DNA of 64,000 nucleotides from CAYWBU01 sp942491525 (GTDB taxonomy: Bacteria; Desulfobacterota; Desulfomonilia; UBA1062): positions 124,001 to 188,000 of the forward strand of contig CALOBW010000056.1 in the NCBI GenBank assembly GCA_942491525.1. The letters run 5' to 3'. Below the pieces are notes generated by a model. That model did no database searches. It was not told the DNA's origin and was given only the letters and a program-made list of their open reading frames with translations. Both the position numbers and the translations under genes were made by a program. Shown piece by piece: positions 15,875 through 24,633 of the stretch; position 1 is the first letter of the stretch; each line of letters opens with the position of its first letter.

Positions 15875-17245
15875 ATGCATAAAGACAATCCGTTCGAGGA
15901 CGGCCAGTTCCTCTACCCCCTGGAGATTAAGCGCGAAAAGATGCGCACCCCCTTTGAGGAGTATATCCATCAGGAGACCACCAGCGGCATCGCCCTGCTG
16001 GGCGCAGTCGTGCTGGCCCTGATCCTGGCCAACACGGCCCTGGCGCAGAGCTATCTGCATGTGCTTGAGATTCCGATTGCCATTGGTTTTGGTAAGTTCA
16101 GCCTGAGCCTGCCGCTGGTGGAGTGGATCAATGAGTTCCTGATGGTCTTCTTTTTCTTCGTGGTGGGGCTTGAGATCAAGCGCGAGGTGCTGATCGGCGA
16201 ACTGGCCGACCTGCGGGCCGCGGCTCTGCCGGTGATCGGCGCCCTCGGCGGCATGCTCATGCCGGCTCTGATCTTCAGCGCCATTAACCAGGGCACCCCC
16301 TTCATCGACGGCTGGGGCATCCCCATGGCCACCGATATCGCCTTCTGCGTCGGTCTGCTGGTGCTGCTGGGCACCCGGGCGCCCAAGGGGCTCTCGGTGC
16401 TGCTGGTGGCCCTGGCCATTGTGGATGACCTGGGGGCCGTGCTGGTGATCGCGCTCTTCTACACTTCCAGCATCAATCTGGTGGCCCTGGGGGTTGCCGG
16501 CTTCCTGCTGCTGGTGCTCTTCATCTTCAACCTCAGCGGCGTGCGGCGCGTGCTGCCCTACTTCTTCATGGGGCTGCTGCTCTGGCTGGCCCTGCTCTTC
16601 TCGGGCGTGCATGCCACCGTGGCCGGCGTGCTGGTGGCCTTCTTTGTGCCGGCTAGGGCGCGCTATACCGGCAAACGTTTTGCGCGCCACATGCAGGGCC
16701 TGATGGAACGTTTTGAGTCCTGTCCCGGTTATCACGATGACATCCACATCGATGAGCAGCAGGAGTCGCTGCTGACGGCCATGCGTCACCAGCTTAAGCT
16801 GGTGGAGTCGCCCCTGCAGCGCCTCGAAGAGGCCATGCATCTGCCGGTGGCCCTCATGATCATTCCGCTCTTCGCCCTGGCCAATGCCGGCATTCCCCTG
16901 GATCTCGACTCCCTGGGCCAGGCCTTCAGTCACTCCGTGACCCGCGGCATCATCTGCGGCCTCTTCTTCGGTAAGCTGATCGGCATCGCCGGTTTCTCCT
17001 GGCTGGCCGTCAGAATCGGCATCGCCAAGCTGCCCGACGACGTCAATATGCAGCATGTCATCGGCATGGGCCTGCTGGGTGGCATCGGCTTCACCATGTC
17101 GATCTTCATCGCCGAATTATCCTTCCCCGGTCAGCATGAGGTCCTCAACATGGCCAAGACCGGTATCTTTGCGGCCTCGCTGCTGTCGGGTGTGGCGGGT
17201 TATCTCTGGTTGCTCTGGGTAGGCAGAGCAAAAGGGAGACCGTGA
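15875..17245 (+). CDS. nhaA: Na+/H+ antiporter NhaA
   Basis: Inner-membrane antiporter that exports Na+ (or Li+) in exchange for protons. The 456-residue product shows the family motifs FFFFVVGLEIKRE, ATDIAF (Asp154, equivalent to E. coli Asp133) and AIVDDLGAV with the ion-binding pair Asp184-Asp185. The family is usually about 390 residues. Here there are about 20 extra N-terminal residues and a hydrophilic insertion after VAFFVPARARYTG (about residues 270-315, rich in E, Q and H) before MHLPVALMIIPLFALANAG. That insertion would lie in a cytoplasmic loop. AGGAGAG precedes ATG 15875. Confidence 0.95.
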   Translation: MHKDNPFEDGQFLYPLEIKREKMRTPFEEYIHQETTSGIALLGAVVLALILANTALAQSYLHVLEIPIAIGFGKFSLSLPLVEWINEFLMVFFFFVVGLEIKREVLIGELADLRAAALPVIGALGGMLMPALIFSAINQGTPFIDGWGIPMATDIAFCVGLLVLLGTRAPKGLSVLLVALAIVDDLGAVLVIALFYTSSINLVALGVAGFLLLVLFIFNLSGVRRVLPYFFMGLLLWLALLFSGVHATVAGVLVAFFVPARARYTGKRFARHMQGLMERFESCPGYHDDIHIDEQQESLLTAMRHQLKLVESPLQRLEEAMHLPVALMIIPLFALANAGIPLDLDSLGQAFSHSVTRGIICGLFFGKLIGIAGFSWLAVRIGIAKLPDDVNMQHVIGMGLLGGIGFTMSIFIAELSFPGQHEVLNMAKTGIFAASLLSGVAGYLWLLWVGRAKGRP

Positions 17246-17254
17246 TGGTCTCCC
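17234..17254. terminator. Hairpin spanning the nhaA stop codon
   Basis: GGGAGACC (17234-17241) and GGTCTCCC (17247-17254) form a perfect 8-bp stem. The nhaA TGA stop lies in the five-base loop. It separates convergent genes and may act in both directions, although T-runs are weak. Confidence 0.55.
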
Positions 17255-17264
17255 TGTGTAAGTT

Positions 17265-18362
17265 TTACTGAATTTCGCCGGTCTCCATATCGATGAAGTG
17301 AACCATGTCGCTGTCGTCACCGAAGAGGGCGGCGATCTCCTCCTGACTCTGCCAGCCGTGCTCCTTGCTGGGTACGTGACGGATGAGGACCTCTTTGACC
17401 TGGCCCGGAAACTGCTCGTTGGCCCAGGCGTAGATGGCCGGGTCATGCTCACCGGAGTCGCCGATCAGGATGAAGTCGCGCTCGGGGTAGTCGCTCATGA
17501 GGGTCTGGATGTAGCTCTGCTTGTGGGGCACGGTTGAGCCGGACTCGACGAAGCTCCAGAGGGCCGACGAGGTCGGGTTGATCTGGAACTCCTTGAGGCG
17601 CATGGTGCCTTCGGGCAGGCCGCTCTCGAGGATGAACTCATAGAGGAAGTTGTAGATCTGCCAGGGGCTGCCCGAAAGGTAGTGGAAGGTGGCGCCTTCG
17701 GCGGCCATGCTTGAATAGAAATCAACCATGCCCGGGGTGGCGATTGCGGGCTTGTTGAAGGTGTTTCTGATCAGGGTGGTGTTGCCCTCAAATACCTCGG
17801 AGATCTTGACCGTGTCGTCGATGTCGGAGATGACGCTCAGGCCGTAGGGCTCGATCAGGCGGACCCGGCCCTCGAAGCTGCGGTCGTCGATGCTGGTTGC
17901 GTAGTAGCTGGTCCAGCCCAGGGCGTCGATGTCGAGGCGGTTAACCTCGGCCTGACTGAGATAGATCTTGCCGGAGATGCGCCCGCCGTCGTTGGAGCGC
18001 GGTAGGGTGTAGGTGCGGCTGCCCAGTCTGATCTTGACCCTTTCGCGGCTCTCGTTGTCGGCCGCCATCTCGTGGATGCGGAACCAGAACTCGTTAGGGT
18101 CGCTGACCTCGTCGTCAAATATGAGCTCGAAGCCGCCGATGACGGTGTCGATCAGGAACTGGTCGTTGGTGGGCTCGAAGATGCGGCCCTCGATGGTCAG
18201 GACCCAGCGGCCATCTTCAAAGTAGGCGTGGGTGGGGTAGAAGTTGACCACCTCGTCATCGTCGATGCGGTAGTGGTCGAAGAATGACCAGCTGGCGTGG
18301 GCCGATGGCGCCATGATGAAAAAGAGTAGTCCCAGTAGTGTTGCGATCTTGCGTGCCTGCAT
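17265..18362 (-). CDS. Exported APP1/DUF2183 phosphatase-domain protein
   Basis: A 365-residue protein with a signal peptide (residues 1-23, ending SAHA-S) and a C-terminal APP1 catalytic domain of the HAD/LNS2 type, related to yeast phosphatidate phosphatase App1. The signature is intact: SDIDDTVKIS (nucleophile Asp), LSGSPWQIYNF, a Lys-bearing segment, and GDSGEHDPAIYA. The N-terminal half (about 25-190) is a separate beta-rich domain (GRIFEPTNDQF, SNDGGRISGKIYL). Export implies a periplasmic lipid or phosphoester substrate. Substrate is not shown by sequence. AGGAGG precedes ATG 18362, so the longer ORF is rejected. Confidence 0.85.
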   Translation of the reverse strand: MQARKIATLLGLLFFIMAPSAHASWSFFDHYRIDDDEVVNFYPTHAYFEDGRWVLTIEGRIFEPTNDQFLIDTVIGGFELIFDDEVSDPNEFWFRIHEMAADNESRERVKIRLGSRTYTLPRSNDGGRISGKIYLSQAEVNRLDIDALGWTSYYATSIDDRSFEGRVRLIEPYGLSVISDIDDTVKISEVFEGNTTLIRNTFNKPAIATPGMVDFYSSMAAEGATFHYLSGSPWQIYNFLYEFILESGLPEGTMRLKEFQINPTSSALWSFVESGSTVPHKQSYIQTLMSDYPERDFILIGDSGEHDPAIYAWANEQFPGQVKEVLIRHVPSKEHGWQSQEEIAALFGDDSDMVHFIDMETGEIQ

Positions 18363-18500
18363 TAAATCCTCCTCGTAGCTGCGGCGATTCTTTTGCGCCG
18401 ATGGTAAATATTGTCCCAGATTAATAACTATAGCATTAAGGATTGTCAATATTTCTTATTGTGTGGTATTTAACTGAGAATGGTACAGAAGATTTAGACT

Positions 18501-18516
18501 ATTAACGATTGTTAAT
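18501..18516. promoter_or_regulatory. Palindrome ATTAAC-gatt-GTTAAT
   Basis: A perfect 6+6 bp inverted repeat with a 4-bp centre in the AT-rich gap between the thiolase and the APP1-like gene, about 140 bp upstream of the latter. It could be a regulator site; no known family consensus is recognised. Confidence 0.3.
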
Positions 18517-18521
18517 GCAGG

Positions 18522-18550
18522 CGGGGGAACTCCTTGAGTTCCCCCGTTTT
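18522..18550. terminator. Strong 11-bp hairpin beside the thiolase stop
   Basis: CGGGGGAACTC (18522-18532) and GAGTTCCCCCG (18536-18546) form a perfect stem with loop CTT. The T-run (TTTTAT) is on the plus strand side, but the hairpin sits just after the minus-strand thiolase stop and is best read as its 3' end, with possible bidirectional action. Confidence 0.7.
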
Positions 18551-18554
18551 ATAT

Positions 18555-19838
18555 CTAGACAGCCTCAACGGCCAGGGACATGCCCATGCCGCCGCCGATG
18601 CAGAGGCTGGCCAGGCCCAGCTCGACGCTTCGCTGCTGCATCTCGTGGATCAGGTTGATCACGATGCGGGCGCCGGTGCAGCCGATGGGGTGGCCGATGG
18701 AGATGCCGGAGCCGCAGACATTGGTGATCTCCGGGTCGATCTCGAGCTCCTGCATGCAGGCGATGGCCTGGGAGGCAAAGGCCTCGTTGAGCTCGAAGAG
18801 GCCGTAGTCCTTAATTGACGTGCCGCTGCTGCGCAGCAGCTTGCGGGTGGCCGGGATGGGGCCCAGGCCCATGAAGGCCGGATCGACGCCGCCCATGGCC
18901 GCCCCTCTGATCCTGGCCAGCGGTTTGAGGCCCAGCTCGTTGGCCTTTTTCGCGCTCATCATGAGCAGGGCCGCGGCCGCGTCATTGATGCCCGAGGCGT
19001 TGCCGGCCGTGACCGTGCCGTCCTTCTTGAAGACCGTGCGCAGTTTGGTCATCTTCTCGAGGGAGGTCTGCATGGGGCGCTCATCGCTATCGAATAGAAG
19101 CGGCTCGCCCTTGCGCTGGGGGATTTTGACCGGCACGATCTGGGCTTTGAAGTGGGCCTGCTGCATGGCTGCCAGGGCGCGGGCGTGGCTCTCGACACTC
19201 AGCTCATCCTGCGCCTGGCGGCTGATGTTGTAGCGCTCGGCGATGTTCTCGGCGGTGATGCCCATGTGGTAGCCGTAGAAGATCTCATAGAGCCCGTCAA
19301 AGACCATCAGGTCGGTGGTCTGGCCAAACGGCATATCCATGCGGGCCCCCCAGCGGGCGTCCGGCAGGGCGTAGGGCACCATGCTCATGTTCTCCATGCC
19401 GCCGGCGATGATGACCTCGGCTTCGCCGGAGCGGATGCTGGCGGCGGCCAGGGCGATCGCCTTGAGGCCCGAGGCGCAGACCTTGTTGATGGTCAGGGCG
19501 GCCGTCTCCTTGGGCAGGCCGGCCATGATGCTGGCCTGGCGGGCCGGGTTCTGGCCCTGGCCGGCGGTCAGGACGTTGCCCATGATGACCTCATCGACGG
19601 CGATCTCATCAAGGTTATCGTCCCAGTTATAATATTTTTCTTCCAGTTCGCAGAGCCCGGCACGGCACTTGTCGGGGCCGTCATCTTCGGCGGCCGGCAT
19701 CACTGGGCGCAGGCCGGCCTTTTTGAGAACCTCTTTGATTACAAGTGCGCCCAGCTCTTTGGCCGGGATATCCTTGAGGGCGCCGCCGAAGGCACCCACG
19801 GCGGTGCGGGCTGCGCTGACTATGACAACATCGTTCAT
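18555..19838 (-). CDS. Acetyl-CoA C-acetyltransferase (thiolase)
   Basis: Catalyses reversible condensation of two acetyl-CoA, or thiolytic cleavage of 3-ketoacyl-CoA. The 427-residue protein has catalytic Cys121 (NKVCASGLKA), His383 (GHPIGCTGAR), Cys413 (LCIGGGMGM) and the NEAFASQ loop. It is about 30 residues longer than typical thiolases (about 393) because of an acidic Cys-containing insertion at residues about 45-75 (between AGLRPVMP and NLDEIAVDEVIMG). AAGGAGG precedes ATG 19838. It is a lone gene, so a biosynthetic versus degradative role is open. Confidence 0.93.
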   Translation of the reverse strand: MNDVVIVSAARTAVGAFGGALKDIPAKELGALVIKEVLKKAGLRPVMPAAEDDGPDKCRAGLCELEEKYYNWDDNLDEIAVDEVIMGNVLTAGQGQNPARQASIMAGLPKETAALTINKVCASGLKAIALAAASIRSGEAEVIIAGGMENMSMVPYALPDARWGARMDMPFGQTTDLMVFDGLYEIFYGYHMGITAENIAERYNISRQAQDELSVESHARALAAMQQAHFKAQIVPVKIPQRKGEPLLFDSDERPMQTSLEKMTKLRTVFKKDGTVTAGNASGINDAAAALLMMSAKKANELGLKPLARIRGAAMGGVDPAFMGLGPIPATRKLLRSSGTSIKDYGLFELNEAFASQAIACMQELEIDPEITNVCGSGISIGHPIGCTGARIVINLIHEMQQRSVELGLASLCIGGGMGMSLAVEAV

Positions 19839-19951
19839 CTTATCCTCCTTAATCAACATTTCAATGCCATCAGCATAATTGAATGGCGATTCATTGTCGA
19901 GAAATTTAGGCTTTGGTTGAAGTTTTTGGCCCGAGCTCCTAAGATAGCTGC

Positions 19952-20827
19952 ATGAACGGGAGTGGGGCTCTCTTTGAGAGTTACAAGATATTTCTGCTGG
20001 ACCAGAAGGGACTCTCAGAGGAGACCTACCGGGCCTATGTGGGCGACATCGAGGATCTGCTTAACTTTTTGAAGCAGCGCGAGATCGATCTGCCCGACCG
20101 GCTGCAGGTGCGCTCCTACATGATGCATCTGCACGGCCGTTATGCCAAGGCCTCCATCAACCGCCGCCTGAGCGCCATCAGGGGTTTCTATGATTTTGTG
20201 ATCAGCCGCAGCGAGCTGGAGCACAATCCCTTTGCCCACATCCGTTCGCTCAAGGTTGATAGTGACCTGCCCAACTTTCTGGCGCCCGAGGAGATCGCCG
20301 ATCTGATCGATGCCACGGCCGATGTGCGCGACAGGGCCGTGCTGGAGCTGCTCTATTCGGCCGGCATCCGGGTGGGTGAGCTGGAGAAGATGGATTGCTG
20401 CGATCTTGACCGGGGCAGCGGTTTTATCCGGGTCATGGGCAAGGGCTCCAAGGAGCGCATGGTGCCCATCGGCCGGCGCGCCGAGAGGGCCGTGGCTGAC
20501 TATCTGGCCCTGCGCGGCATTGATGATCCGATCTACTGCCGGGAGCCGCTCTTTCTGAACCGGCGCGGCGGCCGGCTGAGTGCGCGCAGTATCCGGCAGA
20601 TCGTCTACAACTGGTCCGAGAGCGTACTGCCCAGCCGCCACGTCTCGCCCCATGTGATCCGGCACACCTTTGCCACCCACATGCTGGATGGCGGGGCCGA
20701 TCTGCGCAGCATTCAGGCCCTGCTGGGTCATTCGAGCCTCTCGACCACCCAGCGCTACACCCATGTTACACTGGACAAGTTGATGGAAGTATATGATAAA
20801 TCGCACCCTAAGGCTAAGGAGGAATAA
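19952..20827 (+). CDS. xerC: Tyrosine recombinase XerC/CodV
   Basis: Site-specific recombinase of the Xer family, which resolves chromosome dimers at dif. The 291-residue protein has an N-terminal SAM-like core-binding domain (about 5-90) and a catalytic domain with the full set: Arg140 (SAGIRVGELE), Lys164 (GKGSKER), His234-Arg237 (HVIRH), His260 (LLGHSSLSTT) and nucleophile Tyr269 (TQRYTHV). Its 1-bp overlap with hslV in a xerC-hslV-hslU operon is the arrangement of Bacillus codV-clpQ-clpY, which argues for a housekeeping Xer rather than a phage integrase. Confidence 0.93.
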   Translation: MNGSGALFESYKIFLLDQKGLSEETYRAYVGDIEDLLNFLKQREIDLPDRLQVRSYMMHLHGRYAKASINRRLSAIRGFYDFVISRSELEHNPFAHIRSLKVDSDLPNFLAPEEIADLIDATADVRDRAVLELLYSAGIRVGELEKMDCCDLDRGSGFIRVMGKGSKERMVPIGRRAERAVADYLALRGIDDPIYCREPLFLNRRGGRLSARSIRQIVYNWSESVLPSRHVSPHVIRHTFATHMLDGGADLRSIQALLGHSSLSTTQRYTHVTLDKLMEVYDKSHPKAKEE

Positions 20828-21360
20828 TGGAGATAATCAAGGGAACGACCATTCTGTGTGTGCGCAGGGATGACAAGGTTGTGCTGGCCGGCGACGGCCA
20901 GGCCACCATGGGCAGCGTTGTGCTCAAGGCCAACACCAAGAAGGTCCGCAAAATATTTGATGACAAGATTCTGGCCGGTTTTGCCGGCTCCACCGCCGAT
21001 GCATTCACCCTCTTTGAGCGCTTCGAGGGCAAGCTCAACAGCTACCGCGGCAATCTGACCCGCGCCGCCGTGGAGATGGGCAAGGACTGGCGCAGCGACA
21101 AGGTTCTGCGCAAGCTTGAGGCCCTTATGATTGTGGCCGACAATGAGAAGACCTTTGTGCTTTCGGGTGCCGGCGACGTGATCGAACCTGACGACACGGT
21201 CTGCGCCATCGGTTCGGGCGGCAACTATGCCGTGGCCGCGGCCAAGGCCCTGGCCCGCTACTCCGATCTGGATGCGCATGAGATTGCGGCCAAGTCCATG
21301 GATATCGCCGCCGATCTCTGCATCTATACAAACAAGAACATTATCTTTGAGGAACTCTGA
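20827..21360 (+). CDS. hslV: ATP-dependent protease peptidase subunit HslV
   Basis: Threonine peptidase that forms the double-hexamer core of the HslUV protease. In the 177-residue precursor, Thr7 (GTTILCVRR) is the expected N-terminal nucleophile after removal of six residues. GDGQATMGS, GFAGSTADAFTLFERFE and GSGGNYAVAAAKAL follow as in the family. AAGGAGGAAT precedes the start. It overlaps xerC by one base at its start and hslU by one base at its end (TGATG). Confidence 0.97.
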   Translation: MEIIKGTTILCVRRDDKVVLAGDGQATMGSVVLKANTKKVRKIFDDKILAGFAGSTADAFTLFERFEGKLNSYRGNLTRAAVEMGKDWRSDKVLRKLEALMIVADNEKTFVLSGAGDVIEPDDTVCAIGSGGNYAVAAAKALARYSDLDAHEIAAKSMDIAADLCIYTNKNIIFEEL

Positions 21361-22667
21361 TGGAAAACTTTACCCCGCGTGAGATCGTCTCGGAACTGGA
21401 TCGCTACATCATCGGCCAGGGCCGCGCCAAGAAGGCCGTGGCCATCGCTTTACGCAACCGCTGGCGCCGCCAGCGGGTCGACGAGGATATGCGCGATGAC
21501 ATCTACCCCAAGAACATCATCCTGATCGGGCCCACGGGCGTCGGCAAGACCGAGATCGCCAGACGCCTGGCCAAACTATCCAAGGCGCCCTTTGTCAAGG
21601 TTGAGGCCTCCAAGTTCACCGAGGTCGGTTATGTGGGCCGCGATGTGGAGTCGATTGTGCGCGATCTGATGCGCACCGGCATCCAGATGGTTCAGGCCGA
21701 GGAGCAGGAGAAGGTGCGTCCCAAGGCCGAGGAGCTGGCCGAGGACCGGGTGCTGGACGCTTTGATGCCGCTCAGCAAGGATGAGAGCAACACCTCATCC
21801 CGTGAGAAGCTGCGCGAGATGCTGCGTCAGGGTTCGCTGGATGAGCGTATCATCGAGGTTGAGAGTCCCGAGACCTCCATGCCGGCCATCGAGATCTTCT
21901 CGGGCCAGGGTATGGAGGAGATGGGCATCGATTTCAAGGATATGTTCTCCAACATCATGCCCAAGAAGACCCACCGCCGCAAGATGAAGGTCAAGGATGC
22001 CTATGCGCTGCTGATCGATCAGGAGGCCGCCCGCCTGGTGGACATGGACAAGGTCAGCCAGGAGGCCCGCGACCGGGTCGAAAATTCCGGTATCGTCTTT
22101 GTGGATGAGCTGGACAAGGTGGCCGGCCGCGAGGCTGGGCACGGGCCGGATGTCTCCCGCGAGGGCGTCCAGCGCGATCTGCTGCCCATTGTGGAGGGTA
22201 CCACGGTCAATACCAAATTCGGACCGGTGCGCACCGACCACATCCTCTTTGTGGGTGCCGGCGCCTTCCATCTGGCCAAGCCGTCTGATCTGATTCCCGA
22301 GCTGCAGGGACGCTTCCCGATCCGCGAGGAGCTCGATGCCCTGACCAGGGATGATTTTGTGCGCATTCTGACCGAGCCTAAAAACGCTTTGATCAAGCAG
22401 TACAAGGCCCTGCTCAAGACCGAGGGTGTCGAGCTGGAGATTAAAGATGACGCCATCGACGAGATTGCCGTGATTGCTGAGTATATTAATGAAAATACAG
22501 AAAATATCGGGGCCCGGCGCCTGCACACCGTGCTGGAGAAATTGCTGGAGGAGATCTCCTTCACCGCCTCTGATATCTCGGGAGCCTATACCATTGACGC
22601 CGCTTATGTTAAAGAGCGTCTGGGGCCGATTATGCAGGCCGATGATTTGAGCCGTTACATACTTTAG
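21360..22667 (+). CDS. hslU: HslUV protease ATPase subunit HslU
   Basis: AAA+ unfoldase that feeds substrates to HslV. The 435-residue product has the N-terminal TPREIVSELDRYIIGQ motif, Walker A GPTGVGKT (57-64), VEASKFTEVGYVG, an intermediate domain (about 105-240), Walker B VFVDELDKVAG and the sensor region ELQGRFPIR. It ends SRYIL, the C-terminal tail that docks on HslV. Length is normal for the family. Confidence 0.97.
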   Translation: MENFTPREIVSELDRYIIGQGRAKKAVAIALRNRWRRQRVDEDMRDDIYPKNIILIGPTGVGKTEIARRLAKLSKAPFVKVEASKFTEVGYVGRDVESIVRDLMRTGIQMVQAEEQEKVRPKAEELAEDRVLDALMPLSKDESNTSSREKLREMLRQGSLDERIIEVESPETSMPAIEIFSGQGMEEMGIDFKDMFSNIMPKKTHRRKMKVKDAYALLIDQEAARLVDMDKVSQEARDRVENSGIVFVDELDKVAGREAGHGPDVSREGVQRDLLPIVEGTTVNTKFGPVRTDHILFVGAGAFHLAKPSDLIPELQGRFPIREELDALTRDDFVRILTEPKNALIKQYKALLKTEGVELEIKDDAIDEIAVIAEYINENTENIGARRLHTVLEKLLEEISFTASDISGAYTIDAAYVKERLGPIMQADDLSRYIL

Positions 22668-22675
22668 GAGCACAC

Positions 22676-23647
22676 ATGATACCCAAGGGATCTTTTATCA
22701 ACGAACTTTCGGATGGCGAGAGAATTAAAGCAGTATTTATGGTGGGTGAGCGTCGGGTGATGACCGCCCGCAATGGCAAGCCCTATGGTAAGCTGACCTT
22801 GATGGACAGGACCGGCGAGATCGGCGCCATGCTCTGGGACAATGTTGAGGAGCAGCTGAGCATCATCGAGGCCGGCAGCGTGGTCGGGGTGCGCGGCAAC
22901 GTCGACTCCTTCAACGGACTCTTGCAGGTCAAGGTCGACCGCATCGTGCTGGTGGCTGAGTCCGAGGTTGAACTCTCAGATCTGCTGCCCAGCTCCAGGC
23001 TGGGCATGGATGAGATGCTGGCAGAGATCCTGGACTTTGTGGCCAGCGTTAAAGATAGACACCTCAGGCAGTTGCTTGATGCTCTGTTTGGGGATGAGGA
23101 GTTGAAGGCCAGCTTCCGCCGTTCGCCGGCGGCCAAGGGTATCCATCACAACTATCTGGGCGGTCTGCAGGAGCACACCCTCTACATGCTCAAGATTATC
23201 GATTCGCTGCTGCCGGTTTATGCGCATATGAATCTTAACCGCGACCTGCTGATTGCCGGGGCCCTGCTGCATGATATCGGCAAGATCCATGAGTACACGT
23301 CTGATCGGGTGGTCGAGATGACGGCCATGGGTCGTCTGGTTGGCCACCTCTACCTTTCGAGCCATATGGCCGACCGTGAGATCGAGAAGATAGACGGCTT
23401 CCCCGAGGAGCTGCGCCTGCAGCTGCTGCACCTTATTCTGGCCCATCACGGGGAGCTGGAGTTCGGTTCACCCAAGGTGCCCATGAGCAAGGAGGCCATC
23501 TTCCTGCATATGGTGGATGATTTTGACGCCAAGCTGGTGGGGTTTGCCTCAATTATTGATGCCGCGCCCGAGGATGATGACTTTACAGCCTATTCCGGTG
23601 TCTATGGTCGCTATCTCTACGCCAATCGCTACCAGTCTGAGAGCTAG
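22676..23647 (+). CDS. YhaM-type 3'-5' exoribonuclease (OB-fold plus HD domain)
   Basis: A 323-residue protein resembling Bacillus YhaM/CBF1: an N-terminal nucleic-acid-binding OB fold (residues about 15-95, YGKLTLMDRTGEIGAMLWDN, VVGVRGNV) and a C-terminal HD hydrolase domain with HHNYLGGLQEHT (His167), LLHDIGK (His199-Asp200), a HLYLSSH segment and LILAHHG. It probably degrades RNA or single-stranded DNA from the 3' end. It starts 8 bp after hslU with TTAGGAG, so it is the fourth gene of the xerC operon. Confidence 0.87.
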   Translation: MIPKGSFINELSDGERIKAVFMVGERRVMTARNGKPYGKLTLMDRTGEIGAMLWDNVEEQLSIIEAGSVVGVRGNVDSFNGLLQVKVDRIVLVAESEVELSDLLPSSRLGMDEMLAEILDFVASVKDRHLRQLLDALFGDEELKASFRRSPAAKGIHHNYLGGLQEHTLYMLKIIDSLLPVYAHMNLNRDLLIAGALLHDIGKIHEYTSDRVVEMTAMGRLVGHLYLSSHMADREIEKIDGFPEELRLQLLHLILAHHGELEFGSPKVPMSKEAIFLHMVDDFDAKLVGFASIIDAAPEDDDFTAYSGVYGRYLYANRYQSES

Positions 23648-23653
23648 GGCGCT

Positions 23654-24043
23654 TTAGGGGGCCACCGGCCGGTGAATGCAGCGCATGAAGCTGGAGCTGT
23701 AGGCGTCGTCAAGAATGCTGACAAAGGGGTTGATGCTGGTCTGGACCTCTATCAGGTGGGTGTCGCCATCCAGGGTGATCAGGGGCTGCATCCTGAGGAG
23801 GCTGCTGCTGGTGATGCCCTTGATCAGCAGCAGGTCGTCAATCTTGCTGAAGGGTCCGTTGTGTTCTCTGAAGGCCACGATATTGCCGGCGGTCTGGCTG
23901 TCCAGGCAGGGCAGAAGTTTCAGCTCGTTCAGGGAAGCGGTGTTGATGTTGATTCGGCCGACCACTTCGGTATGCGGCGAAAAAATTATAACCGCCAGGC
24001 TGAGAAACAGTAGCGATAAGCAGGTTGCTATCAATTTGCTCAT
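23654..24043 (-). CDS. Exported helix-hairpin-helix protein (ComEA-like copy 2)
   Basis: A 129-residue protein with an N-terminal signal or anchor (about residues 5-24) and one helix-hairpin-helix domain: ININTASLNELKLLPCLDSQ, NIVAFREHNGPFSKIDDLLLIKGI. A C-terminal stretch of about 45 residues (HLIEVQTSINPFVSILDDAYSSS and beyond) is not part of ComEA and resembles nothing I know. GGAGG precedes ATG 24043. It converges with the YhaM-like gene, 6 bp away. See also the shorter relative at 5710-6021. Confidence 0.72.
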   Translation of the reverse strand: MSKLIATCLSLLFLSLAVIIFSPHTEVVGRININTASLNELKLLPCLDSQTAGNIVAFREHNGPFSKIDDLLLIKGITSSSLLRMQPLITLDGDTHLIEVQTSINPFVSILDDAYSSSFMRCIHRPVAP

Positions 24044-24158
24044 AAGCGACCTCCGGGCCTGGGTCTTGCTGATAGGCTTACATGCTAGAATATTGTCTCA
24101 TTTGAATAAAACAAGCCCTTAACTTATTAGATGAAAATCTGAAAGGGGTGATTCAACC

Positions 24159-24178
24159 CGACAGCTGTTCAGCTGTCG
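24159..24178. terminator. Hairpin at the end of the ptsN operon
   Basis: CGACAGCTG (24159-24167) and CAGCTGTCG (24170-24178) form a 9-bp stem with a two-base centre, overlapping the ptsN stop. On the minus strand a T-rich tract follows some 20 bases later. Confidence 0.5.
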
Positions 24179-24633
24179 AGTTGACTGTCCTGTCTTAAAA
24201 TGGCCTGATAGAGGTCGGCCGGGGTTTCAGCGTCAATCAGTTCCTGCCTGAGGGCCTTGTGCTTCAGCAGCATCGAGGCGCGCGCCAGGGCCTTGAGATG
24301 GCCGCTGATCGAGTCGCCGGGGGCTACCAGCAGGAAGAAGATGTGGCAGGGTTCGCCGTCCAGGGCGTCAAACTTGAGCCCTTCGCGGCTGATGCCCACC
24401 GCCGCAGCGATCGAGGTCAAGCCGCTGATCTTGCCGTGAGGGATGGCAACACCGTCACCAATGCCGGTGCTGCCGAGTTTCTCGCGGCTGAGCAGGACAC
24501 TGACCATCTCGCTGAGGTTGATATCATACAACTCGGCGAGTGGCCGTGCCAGTTCGGTTAATATATCTTTCTTGGTAGAGGCCTGAATGTCGGTGATGAC
24601 ACAGTCAGGCCTCAGGATGTTCTCAATTTTCAT
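24169..24633 (-). CDS. ptsN: Nitrogen-type PTS EIIA protein PtsN
   Basis: Phosphocarrier of the regulatory nitrogen PTS (EIIA-Ntr), not a sugar transporter component. The 154-residue protein carries the phosphorylatable His66 in GIGDGVAIPHGKI, and VFFLLVAP-like FFLLVAPGDSISGHLKALA. It lies last in the rpoN-hpf-ptsN block, the conserved context of PtsN in Proteobacteria, with a 4-bp ATGA overlap with hpf. Confidence 0.94.
   Translation of the reverse strand: MKIENILRPDCVITDIQASTKKDILTELARPLAELYDINLSEMVSVLLSREKLGSTGIGDGVAIPHGKISGLTSIAAAVGISREGLKFDALDGEPCHIFFLLVAPGDSISGHLKALARASMLLKHKALRQELIDAETPADLYQAILRQDSQLDS

Noticed and set aside
19952..20827. Phage or integron integrase marking a mobile element
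   Set aside because: The xerC-hslV-hslU operon context and normal Xer size indicate a housekeeping recombinase. No att-like repeats or phage genes are nearby.
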